Part shown: positions 19,975-29,307 of the stretch, in pieces
Layout: each line of letters begins with the position of its first letter
Position numbering within the stretch: the stretch's first letter is position 1
NCBI GenBank assembly: GCA_018114805.1
Contig: CP073042.1
Coordinates: 682,001-746,000 of the forward strand
Direction of reading: 5' to 3'
Origin: Candidatus Streptomyces philanthi
Lineage (GTDB): Bacteria; Actinomycetota; Actinomycetes; Streptomycetales; Streptomycetaceae
Length of the DNA: 64,000 nt
Notes under the pieces: model-generated
What the model was told of the DNA's origin: nothing
Databases searched by the model: none
What the model saw: the letters and a program-made list of their open reading frames with translations, nothing else
Made by a program: the position numbers and the translations under genes

Positions 19975-20085
19975 GTGGTGGTGGGGTGACGGTGGAGGTG
20001 GAGGTGATGCTGACTTGCAGGGGGGTGAGGGTGGAGGTGGTGCTGCCGGTTGGGGGGAAGGTGCCGGTGGGGCTGGCGGGTTCAG
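19975..20085. repeat. G/A-rich strand-asymmetric tract with GGTGGAGGTG repeats
   Basis: On the + strand this gap is dominated by repeated GGTGGAGGTG/GGTGGTGGTG and a GGGGGG run, so the transcribed RNA of the - strand operon is C/U-rich here. It lies between trpEG and the CreE-like gene. It could pause polymerase or form a G-quadruplex on the template strand. Confidence 0.5.
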
Positions 20086-20124
20086 TGGGCTGGCGCTGTC
20101 GGCGGGCGGGGCCCGCCGGTCCGT

Positions 20125-22372
20125 TCACCGGCCGGTTCCGCGCGGCGCCCGGCGCATCAGGTGGGTCACGGCGTTGCCGATGACGGTCGGGCCGGTGTAC
20201 CCGGCGACGGTGAGGATCGACTCCGGGTGGAACTGCACGGCGGCGAAGCCGCGTTCGGGCATGTCCACGGCCATCGCGCCCCCCTCCTCCGTGGTCGCGG
20301 TGACCTTGAGCTGTTCGGGAAGCAACTCGGGCACCGCGTACAGCGAGTGGTAACGGCCCGCTTCGAAGGCCGGGGGCAGCCCGTCCAGCAGGAGGGAGTC
20401 GGTGGTGGTGCGCAGGACGCGCGAGCGCTTGCCGTGCACGGGCGCGGGCAGCGTGGCCAGGCGTCCGCCGAAGTACTCGACCAGGCCCTGGAGTCCCAGG
20501 CAGACCCCGAAGGCGGGGATGGCCAGGCGTTCGGCCTCGGCGATGTTGGCGGCGGTGGCGAAGTCGGAGGGGGTGCCGGGGCCCGGCGAGAGCACCACCA
20601 AGTCGGGCAGCCGCTCCTCCAACAGGCGCAGGTGGCCGCCGCTGCGGTAGGTGTCCACCTGGGCGCCGGTCTCGCGGAAGTAGCCGGCCAGGCAGTGCAC
20701 GAAGGAGTCGCGGTGGTCGACGATGAGCACGCTGCGCCCCTCGCCCGGTGCCTGGCGCACGTGCAGCCGGCCGGCGGCCGGCCGGTCGACGCTGTCCTCC
20801 AACACCTCAAGCAGCGTCCTGGCCTTGAGTTCGGACTCCTGCTCCTCGTCCTCGGGCCGCGAGTCGTGCAGCAGCGTCGCGCCCACCCGCACGGTGGCCA
20901 CGCCGTCGCGCAGCTCGATGGTGCGCAGCGTGAGCACCGTCTCCAGGCCCGTCGAACCCGACCCGGCCGACGGCCCCGCCGTACCAGCGGCGCGGCGAGC
21001 GCTCGTGCCGCTCGATGAACTCGACGGCCGCCAGCTTAGGCGCGCCGGTCACGGTGACCGCCCACAGGTGGGCCATCAGGGCGTCCAACACGTCTAGGCC
21101 CGGGCGCAGTTCGCCCTCGACGTGGTCGACGGTGTGGATGAGGCTGGAGTACATCTCGACGCGGCGCCGGGCGGTGACGCGTACGGTGCCCGGCACGCAC
21201 ACCCGGGACTTGTCGTTCCGGTCCACGTCGGTGCACATGGTCAGCTCGTTCTCGTCCTTGGCCGAGTTGAGCAGGGCGCGGATGTGCTCCGCGTCCTCCA
21301 GGGCGTTGCCGCCGCGCCGGATGGTGCCGCTGATCGGCGACGACTCGACGAGGGTGCGCGTCCCGTCGGCGCCCGTGTCGCGGCGGACCCGGACGAACAC
21401 CTCCGGTGACGCGCCGACCAGGAACTCCCCCTCGGCGAGGTTCATCAACAGGCTGCGCGGGGTGGGGTTGCGGTGCCGCAGCCGGCGGAAGAGCCGGGCA
21501 GGTCTTCCGGCGCTGACCGCGCGCCGGAAGACCTGCCCGGGCACGGCCTCGAACAGGGCCCCGGAGCGGAACAGCGGCATGGCCGCGTCCACGACCCGGG
21601 CGTACTCGCCGGGCTCCAGGTCCCGCTGCCTGAACGGCCGCCGGCCGGGGGTGACCGGACAGGCGGGGGTGGTGCGCTCCAGCCCCTCGGTGCTGCCGCC
21701 CGGCACCCGGAACTCGTAGGCGTGCCGCAGCGCCTCGTCGCTGTGCAGGTCGAGTTCGTACAGCGCGTCCGGCAGGTGCAGCACCATGTCGCGGTCGCCG
21801 GGCGCGCGCCGCTGGTGCTGCTCCATCGGGTCCACCTGGAAGATCAGGTCGTAGTCGAACGCACCGTACAAGCCGAACAGCGGGTCGGGCCCGGCCATGC
21901 CCTCGACCAGGGCCCGCACGGCGGCGAAGACGCCGACCTGGCGGGTGCGGTCCTCCTCGGCGAACAGCCCGGCCGGCGGCGCGCCCTGCACCCGCACGCT
22001 GTCCCCGCCGCGCGCGGTGCCGTCGGCCCCCGTGAGGCCGCTGATCCCGGTGAGCGAGGGCACCCCGTCCAGGAGCGCGCCGAGCACCGGGAGCAGCAGC
22101 CCGCCGCGGTCGTTGAGGGCGCGGAAGGTGACTTGGGCGCCGGACGCGGTGACCTCGACGGGCGGGTCGAGGTAGCCGATGGCCTGGTCGCCGTCCCGGA
22201 ACTGGAGCAGCCCGCGGCGTTCACACAGCGCGTCCTCCAGGACGCCGCGGGTGGCCGCGGCGCTGCCGACGTGCTCGGTGGTGCGCACCACGCGCACGCC
22301 GGCCGGCGTGGTCCACAGCATGGTCTCCGCCGCCCGGGCGGCGGGTGGCTCGGCGGCTTCCAGCAGGGTCAT
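20125..22372 (-). CDS. trpEG: Fused anthranilate synthase TrpE-TrpG (one frameshift)
   Basis: Converts chorismate and glutamine to anthranilate. The TrpE part (start ATG 22372) has EFLVGASPEVFVRVR, SPISGTIRRGG, the strongly conserved ELTMCTDVDRNDKSRVCVPG and AVTVTGAPKLAAVEFIE. After a one-base break near 20945 the frame continues LTLRTIELRDGVATVRVGAT and then the glutamine amidotransferase domain. That domain holds VLSPGPGTP, FGVCLGLQG with the catalytic Cys, and the QFHPESIL His-Glu. This is the fused clade known from alphaproteobacteria and Streptomyces, about 749 residues. A cluster-borne copy supplies an aryl amine precursor. PhzE-type ADIC synthase is less likely, since no phenazine or isochorismatase gene is near. 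Confidence 0.9.
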
Positions 22373-22427
22373 CTCCCGGCTCCTTTCAAGCCCAGGTGCC
22401 GCGTGGGCACCCATGTCAGTCACCGGG

Positions 22428-24098
22428 TCACGCGGTGGTGGTCCAGAGGAGGTCTGCGCGGGCGGACTGCACGTGGGTCCAGCCCTGACTGAGTTCGGCC
22501 GGCGGGCAGACGTAGGCGGTGCGGGCGCCGGTGGCGGCACGGACGCGTTCGCTCAGCGCCATCTGGGCGGCCCGGTTGTCGGCCGCGTCGCCGTCGCCCG
22601 GGGCCACCGCCACCACGTCCACGGGCTCGGCACGCACCAGTTCGGCCACCCGTGCCACGGCCGCGGCAACCGGCTCCTCGGCGGGCGCGGTGGCGCGCAC
22701 CAGGACGCCGGCCCGGGCGCCGGGCGCCGCCGCGCGCGCCTGCCGCAGACGGGCCCTCGCACCGTCCGGGAACGCCTCCGACGGACCCGTCGTCGCGTCG
22801 AGTTCGACGACCACGGTCTCCGCGTCCCGCGCCGGCGCCACGGGTTCGTCCGCCCGCCGCACGAGCACCGCGTCGCCGGGTCGGGCCGGCTCGCCCGCGC
22901 GCACCAGGGCGGGCACCGGCTCGGTGGGCCTGGGGGTCCACGCGTGCCCGCAGCGCTCGGCGAGCCCCTTGTCGAGGCGCAGCAGCAGGTCGGCCGGGGA
23001 CTGTCCGCTGCGGCTGAGCAAGCGCAGCATCAGCGTGCCGACGTCCAGGTCAGCGTGGTCCTCCTGGTGCTCCCACATCCGGCAGCTGGCCCAGGCCGCC
23101 CGCTGGATGCCGGCCACGATCGGCCGACGCGCCCTCTCGTACGCGACCAGGGCGTCCGCCAGCGCGTCGGGGCCTGTCCCGGCGGCGCCATGCAGGCGGC
23201 GGGCGAGTTCGGTGCCGTCCTCCAGGGCCATGGTGGTGCCGGAGCCGACCGAGAAGTGCGCGGTGTGCACAGCGTCGCCGATGCCGACCAGGCGGCCGTG
23301 GGACCAGCGGTCGGCGTCGACGTGCGAGAACGTCAGCCAGCGCGACCCGTTGCCGATCAGCCGCGCGCCCTCCAGGTCGGCGGCGAACACCTTGGTACAG
23401 TACTCCATAGCCTGCTCGTCGTTCCACCCCGGCGGCTGGGTGCGCCCGTCGACGAACCCGCCGGCCCGGAAGGTCTCCGCGCTGATCTCCACCAGGAAGG
23501 TGGACTTGTCCCGGGTGTACGGGTAGACGTGCGCGCCGACCGGGCCGTGCCAGCTGTCGGCGAACAGGAAGGTCATCGCGTCGAAGGCGCGCTCCACGCC
23601 GAACCACGCGTACCGGCTCCCGCCGGTGACCTGGCGGGCGCCCCACTGGGTGGCGTGGGCCGCGCGGGTGCGGCTGCCGGCGCCGTCGGCGGCGACCACC
23701 ACGTCGTAGCGCTCCAGCAGTTCGCCGGCGTCGGCCTCGGTGCGGTAGTGCAGTCGGGCGCCGGACGCGCGGGCCAGCTCCTGCAGGCTCAGCAGCAGCG
23801 CGCGGCGCTCGACGGCGGCGAAGCCGTGCCCCGAGGAGCGCACGGCGTGGCCGTCGCGGCGCACCTCCACGTCCTCCCAGCGGGCGCCCTGGTCGAGGAG
23901 GGCGGCGACCACGTCGGGCGCGGCCTGCCGCAGCCGGGCCAGGCTCAGCCGGGAGAAGACCACGCCGAAGCCGAACGTGGCGTCGGCAGGGCTGCGCTCG
24001 AAGACGTCCACCTCGTGGTCGCCGAGCCGGCGCAGCAACAGGGCGAGCATCAACCCGCCGGGACCCGCTCCCACGCATGCAACTCGCATCGTCCTCAT
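22428..24098 (-). CDS. Anthraniloyl/salicylyl-CoA-type FAD monooxygenase
   Basis: A 556-residue single-component FAD hydroxylase. The N-terminal dinucleotide motif CVGAGPGGLMLALLLRRLG is followed by FGFGVVFSRLSLARL and the diagnostic GDAVHTAHFSVGSGTTMALE. This matches salicylyl-CoA 5-hydroxylase and the monooxygenase half of 2-aminobenzoyl-CoA monooxygenase/reductase. Those relatives carry a C-terminal old-yellow-enzyme domain. Here only about 150 residues follow, of which the last part (ERVRAATGARTAYVC) still resembles the end of such a barrel. The start ATG overlaps the upstream ligase stop as ATGA, so aryl-CoA formation and ring hydroxylation are coupled. Likely step: hydroxylation of an anthraniloyl thioester. 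Confidence 0.85.
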   Translation of the reverse strand: MRTMRVACVGAGPGGLMLALLLRRLGDHEVDVFERSPADATFGFGVVFSRLSLARLRQAAPDVVAALLDQGARWEDVEVRRDGHAVRSSGHGFAAVERRALLLSLQELARASGARLHYRTEADAGELLERYDVVVAADGAGSRTRAAHATQWGARQVTGGSRYAWFGVERAFDAMTFLFADSWHGPVGAHVYPYTRDKSTFLVEISAETFRAGGFVDGRTQPPGWNDEQAMEYCTKVFAADLEGARLIGNGSRWLTFSHVDADRWSHGRLVGIGDAVHTAHFSVGSGTTMALEDGTELARRLHGAAGTGPDALADALVAYERARRPIVAGIQRAAWASCRMWEHQEDHADLDVGTLMLRLLSRSGQSPADLLLRLDKGLAERCGHAWTPRPTEPVPALVRAGEPARPGDAVLVRRADEPVAPARDAETVVVELDATTGPSEAFPDGARARLRQARAAAPGARAGVLVRATAPAEEPVAAAVARVAELVRAEPVDVVAVAPGDGDAADNRAAQMALSERVRAATGARTAYVCPPAELSQGWTHVQSARADLLWTTTA

Positions 24099-25960
24099 AC
24101 CCCCTTGGCCGGGGTGGTGGGCGGAAGGTCCGCCTCACCAGTCCCGCTGGTGTCCTGTGCGGCGCCGTCGGTCGGCGCCTGTGTGCTGGTCGAAGCGGCG
24201 TCGGCACCGCTCGGCCGGGCGCCCGAAGCGCCCCCGCCCGGGCCGGTGGTCGGCCCGCCGCCCGGCGTCGGACGGGTCGCCTCTGCGTCCCTGGCCCGGG
24301 CGTCGGTCGCCTGGACGTCCGTGGCCTGGACGTCGGTGGTCGGCGTGTCGGTTGCCCGGGTGTCGGCGCCCGGCGCGCCGGTGGGCGGGACCTCGGCGGG
24401 CTGGGACGTGGCGGGCCGGTCGGTCGGGCCCCGGGTGCCGGTGGCCGGCTGGTCGAGCTGGGCGCGCAGCACCCGGCGCAGCACCTTGCCCGCGGTGCTG
24501 CGCGGCACCTCGGGGACGAACACGACGCGCGCCGGGCACTTGTAGCCGGCCAGTTCGGCGACGCAGGCGGCGAGCAGGGGGGACGCCCTCGGCGCCGGCT
24601 CGGCCGGGGCGACGAACGCGACCGGCACCTCGCCCCACCGGGCGCACGGCTCGCCCACCACGGCCACGTCCGCCACCCCCGGCTGGGCCGCGAGCACCCG
24701 CTCGACCTCGGCCGGGTAGACGTGCCGGCCGCCCCGGTCGATGACGTCGCGGAGCAGGTCGACGAGGTAGAGATAGCCGTCCGGGTCGGCGTACGCGGCG
24801 TCGCCGGTGCGCAGCCAGCCGTCGCGCAGCACCTCGGCCGTCGTAGCCTCGTCGCCCCAGTAGCCGAGCATCCGCCCATCGCCGCGCACGGACAGCTCAC
24901 TGATCTCGCCGGGCGGCACCCGGCGGCCCGCGCGGTCGTGGACCTCGATGTGGCAGCCGGGCAGCATCCGCCCCGCCGAGCGCAGTCGCAGTTCGGCGGT
25001 GGCGTCGGCGGTACCGGCGGCACCACCGGTCACCTGGGCGCGGTCGAAAAGCGCGGCGGCGACGGGCCCGCCGCCCTCGGTGATGCCGTAGACGTTGCGC
25101 AGCGGGCACGGGAAGCGCTCAAGGGCCTCCCGCAACACCTCGTCGGGGAGGGGCGCGCCGCCGCACATCACCTCGGTGAGGGTGGCCAGCTCCGTCGCGT
25201 CGAAGGCCACCTCGCGCAGCACGGCGCGGACCATGGCGGGCACCAGGAAGGCGCGGGTGGCGCGGTACCGGGCCACGTCGGCCAGGAAGCGCCCCGGGGC
25301 GAACCCGGGCTCCAGGACGAGGGTGCCGCCGGCGGCCAGCAGGGCGAGGCCAATCACCACGCTGCCGTGGAACAGCGGGCACGGGTGGACCATGACGTCG
25401 TCCGGGCCGAAGCCCAGCTCGGCGGCCATGCCGGTGTAACAGGCGGACTGGGAGCGGTGGGTGACCGTCACGCCCTTGGCCCGGCCCGTGGTGGCCGAGG
25501 TGTGCAGGATCGCGTGGACGTCGTCCTGCCGGGGCAGCGGCAGCACGCGCACCGGCCCGGTGGCCATCGCCTCGTACGCGGGCGAGCCCAGCGCCACCCG
25601 CCAGCCGTCGCCGAACGCGTCGCCGTGCCGGTCGAGCACGGCCCGCTCGGCGAAGACGGCCACCGGCTCCACGGTGTCGATGACGTACGCGACCTCGGGC
25701 CCGGGGAAGGTGTGGTTGACGGGACAGACGATGACGCCCGCCTTGGCCGCCGCGACGTACAGCTCAAGGACCTCGGCGCGGTTCGGCGAGCTGACCGCGA
25801 TCCGCTCGCCGCGCCGTACGCCCCGGTCGAGCAGCGCGCTGGCCAGCGCGTCAGTGCGGGCGTCCAGCTCGCGCCAGGTCAGCTCGCGCGCGCCGGCAAC
25901 CACCGCCAGCGCGTCGGGGCGCTGCTGGCGGTGGCAGCGGACGAAGTGCGCCACCCACAT
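24095..25960 (-). CDS. Acyl-AMP/CoA ligase with long disordered tail (CreM-like candidate)
   Basis: Adenylating enzyme of the ANL superfamily, about 621 residues. The P-loop-like motif is degenerate: TSATTGRAKGV instead of TSGTTGxPKG. Other motifs are intact: YGITEGGG, WLRTGDAAYADPDGY, the GGRHVYPAEVE hinge, and RSTAGKVLRR with the catalytic lysine. The last ~110 residues are a Thr/Pro/Ala/Gly tail with short TDVQATDVQATD repeats, unlike the family. Its gene overlaps the aryl-CoA monooxygenase start. It may make anthraniloyl-CoA. In clusters with CreE/CreD, fatty-acyl-CoA-ligase homologues (CreM) instead use ATP and nitrite to diazotise an aryl amine, so both roles are open. Confidence 0.82.
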   Translation of the reverse strand: MWVAHFVRCHRQQRPDALAVVAGARELTWRELDARTDALASALLDRGVRRGERIAVSSPNRAEVLELYVAAAKAGVIVCPVNHTFPGPEVAYVIDTVEPVAVFAERAVLDRHGDAFGDGWRVALGSPAYEAMATGPVRVLPLPRQDDVHAILHTSATTGRAKGVTVTHRSQSACYTGMAAELGFGPDDVMVHPCPLFHGSVVIGLALLAAGGTLVLEPGFAPGRFLADVARYRATRAFLVPAMVRAVLREVAFDATELATLTEVMCGGAPLPDEVLREALERFPCPLRNVYGITEGGGPVAAALFDRAQVTGGAAGTADATAELRLRSAGRMLPGCHIEVHDRAGRRVPPGEISELSVRGDGRMLGYWGDEATTAEVLRDGWLRTGDAAYADPDGYLYLVDLLRDVIDRGGRHVYPAEVERVLAAQPGVADVAVVGEPCARWGEVPVAFVAPAEPAPRASPLLAACVAELAGYKCPARVVFVPEVPRSTAGKVLRRVLRAQLDQPATGTRGPTDRPATSQPAEVPPTGAPGADTRATDTPTTDVQATDVQATDARARDAEATRPTPGGGPTTGPGGGASGARPSGADAASTSTQAPTDGAAQDTSGTGEADLPPTTPAKGV

Positions 25961-26143
25961 CAGAGGACCTCCCGGCCGGCGGCGTCCCCGCGAGCGCCGG
26001 GCGTGGCGCGGGCGACGGAGTCGACCGCTGCCGGCAGGTCGCCGCGGCCCGGCGGCAGTCGGTGACCCTGTGTGAACTGGTCGGTCACGGCTTCGGCTTC
26101 CCCTCGTGGTGTGCGGGTGGTGCGGGCGCGCGGGCGCGGTGGG

Positions 26144-28226
26144 CTAGCAGCCGGCCTCCGAGTCCCCGCGCGACGCGGCCGGGGCGGGGGCGGTGGCCGC
26201 GCCGCCCTCCCGGAGCCCGAAGCGCCGGCGGAGGCTGGCCAGCGGGCCGGGGGCCCACCAGTTCCACGTGCCGGCCAGTCGCATGAAGGCCGGCACGAGC
26301 ACGCCACGCACCAGGGTCGCGTCCATGATCACTGCCAGCGCCATGCCGAGCCCCAGGATCTTCATGTACGTGATGCCGGAGACGGCGAAGGACAGGAAGA
26401 CCGTCGCCACGAGCACGGCGGCGGCCGTGACGATGCAGCCGGTGCGCTCCAGGCCCAGCGCGACGGAGCGGGTGTTGTCGCCGGTCAGGTCGTACTCCTC
26501 CTTGATCCGCGAGAGGAGGAAGACCTCGTAGTCCATGGAGAGGCCGAACACCACGCAGAACATCATGATCGGCGTGGTGGCCACGATGCCGCCGGTGACC
26601 GTGAAGTCGCCCACCAGCCACCGCAGGTGCCCGTCCTGGAAGATCCAGACCATGGCGCCGAAGGTGGCCGTCAGGCTGAGCAGGTTGAGTACCAGCGCCT
26701 TGACGGGCACCAGGACGCTGCCGGTGAGCAGGAAGAGCAGGACGAAGGTGGAAACGGCGATAAGCGCGATGCTGTACGGCAGCCGGTCGCCGAGCGAGTC
26801 CATGGTGTCGCGGAACGCGGGCCCGGTGCCGCCCACCGTGACGTCGAAGGGCGCCTTGGTGGCGCGGACTTCGCGCACCACGTCCTGGCCCTCGTCGCTG
26901 TAGGAGCCGACGCTGGGCACCACCGACAGCCAGGTGCCGTCCTCGCCCGCGTACCGGGCTGACTCCTTGGTGGCCCGGCCGACCTGGCGGTCCTGGGCGT
27001 ACGAGCCGGTCAGCGCGTCCACCCGGGCGACGTTGTCGAGTTGGGACAGCGCGCTGGCGTAGTCGCCGATCTCGGCCGTCCTGGCGCTCGGGTCGCCGAG
27101 GCCCTCGGCGACGACCATGACCGGTTCCATCTCGCGGGCCGTGTAGTCCCGCGAGAGCGTGGTGTTGACCCGGTGCGCCTCGGCGTCCTCGGGCAGCGCG
27201 CGCTCGTCGGCGAGGTTGAAGCTGATGCCGAGGAACGGGCCGCCGAGCACGAGGAACGGGCCGCCGAGCACCAGGAGTACGACGACGACACCGGAGGCGA
27301 ACGGGACCGGGCGGCGCATCACCTTGGTGGCGACCTGGTGCCAGAACCCGTCCTCGACCGATCTGGTGCGCTGCTTGGTCCACGACCACTTGTTGATGCG
27401 GGGCCCGATGACGGCCAGCAGCGCCGGCAGCATCACCAGGGTGGAAAGCGCGGCGAAGGCCACGGCGGTATCGGCTGACGACAAAGAGGCTGTAGCCGAG
27501 TCCGAGTCCGAGCCCCGTCGTCATATTCATCGCGAACACCGAGACGTCGGTGAACGAGACGAGGATCTGGAACACCAGCATGGCGCCGATGATGGAGACG
27601 ATTCCGAGCGCGAGCGGCAACAGGGCGGCGATGACGCCGCGGAAGACCAGAATCAGCAGAATCAGGGTGATGGGCAGCGCGATGGTTTCCGCGAGCAGCA
27701 GGTCGTCCTGCGTCTGGACGTTCAACTCGCGGTACGCCTCGGCCCGGCCGCCTAAGAGGACGTCGAGCCCCTCGAAGCCGTCCGCGTAGTGCGGGAGCAG
27801 CTTCTCCAGGTTGTCCTCCACCTCGTCCTCGTCGCCCTCCAGGTGGGCCAGGACGAGCGCGGAGTCGGACTCCTCGCCGCGCAGCGAGGGGTCCTTGCCC
27901 AGGGTCCAGTAGGAGCCGGCCGACTGGACGCCGGGCTCCTGGCTGAGCTTCCTGGTCAGTTCGGCGCCCTTGCGCGCGGTCTGCGCCTGGTCCGCACCCT
28001 GTGGGGTCCTCACCAGCAGCACCAGGTTGGGTTCGCCGGTGCCGAAGCGGTCGGTCAGCGCCTTGCTCGCCTTGGTCGACTCCGCGTCCGGCACCTCGTA
28101 CCCGCCCGACGACAGCTTGCTCGACACGCTGCCGCCGAGCCCTCCGGCGACCACGCAGAAAAGCAGGCACAAGATCAGCACCAGCTTTCTGCGTCCGGTC
28201 GCCAGCGCTGCCAGCTTGTTGAACAT
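26144..28226 (-). CDS. MMPL/RND-family exporter (one frameshift)
   Basis: About 694 residues. It starts MFNKLAALATGRRKLVLILC with the first helix, then a soluble porter domain with FGTGEPNLVLLVRTPQG and a membrane bundle (LLLAETIALPITLILLILVFRG, LGLGYSLFVVSRYR). After a break near 27480 come DTAVAFAALSTLVMLPALLAV, a second porter domain and SMDYEVFLLSRIKEEYD, typical of MMPL proteins. These transport lipids or lipophilic metabolites by proton motive force. Its place in the middle of the cluster suggests export of a lipophilic product. A TTA leucine codon is printed at 27753-27755. Confidence 0.88.
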
Positions 28227-28298
28227 CAGATCCTCCAGTGCGGAGTTTTCGGAACCGGCCGATTCGGTTCTGACGAGGGTGTGTCGGAGATGATCAGA

Positions 28299-29285
28299 TC
28301 AGTCGGCCAGTGGCAGCGGGCGGCAGTCGACCAGAATTCGCTCGCCATTGGCGGAGACGTGATCGGCCAGTGGCTCTTCGGCCGTCCGGTCCCAGGCGAG
28401 TACGCGGTTGTGAACGGAGCCTCGGCAGAAGTCGGCGAACTCCGGTGCGGTATTGCGCTGGCGTCCGCCGAGATAGGCGAGCACCGGGTCGAGCACCAGC
28501 CAGCGCCCCTCCTCGTACACCTCGGTCCAGGCGTGCTCGACGCCGATGAGACCGAGCAGGAACCCCTTGCGGGTGCGGGCGCGCAGGCCGGCCTCCTCGG
28601 CGTGCTCGCGCATCAGTCAGGCGGAGACCACGCAGTCGGCCATCCGGTGGGCGAGGGCGGTGCGCGGCTCGGCGCGCAGCGTGCCGGGGATCCAGCCGTA
28701 CTGGTAGACGCCGGTGGCCAGTTCGTCCAGGAGTTGGTCGTGGATGTCGCGCACGGCGTCGGTGCGCGGACCGTCCACCAGGCCCCGGGTGGTCAGGCGG
28801 GCCTCGGCGGTGCCGGGGCCGTCGACATCCGCCTGCCAGTCGATGTGTTCGCCGCCGAGCACCTTGGGCGCCGGGGGCAGCGGGGCGACCACGGTCTCGG
28901 GCGAGCCCTCGACGGAGGCGGCGAGCCGCACGCGCCACTTGCGGGGCGCCGTGCAGCTCTCCGGCTTGCCCGTGGCCAGCCGCATGCAGGAGCGCTCGCC
29001 GAGTTCGGCCACCGACCGGCCGGTGCCGGACTGCAGGCCCAGGTTCATCACGTCGTGGTAGTCGAACCGCGGGCCCTGCGGCGTCTCCTCGGCAGGGAAG
29101 CCGGCCGCCACGAGCAGCTCCACCAGGTCGGCGTAGACGCCGAGTTGGTGTGCCGCCTCGTCCACGCCGAGCCTGGCGTCCCGGTGCCCGGTGGGCACCG
29201 GGATCATCTTCTCCACGCCGCGCTTCATGGCCTCAAGCCGCGAGGTCAGCGGGTCGCCTGCCGCGTTCCGGTGATCGGTCGTCAT
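28299..29285 (-). CDS. Transglutaminase-fold protein (in-frame TGA)
   Basis: About 328 residues. A transglutaminase/cysteine-protease catalytic triad is visible: Cys in MADCVVSA, His in VEHAWTEVY and Asp in LVLDPVLAYLGG. A TGA at 28617-28619 falls two residues after the Cys motif, in the same frame, and the frame continues LMREHAEEAGLRARTRKG. TGG would fit. In the andrimid and related pathways a transglutaminase homologue forms an amide bond between carrier-bound acyl groups and amines. Located next to an ACP and its ligase, an amide-forming role is a reasonable inference. Readthrough or correction is needed for activity, since the His and Asp lie beyond the stop. Confidence 0.75.
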
Positions 29286-29307
29286 CTTCCGGGCTCCTTG
29301 CCGCCGT

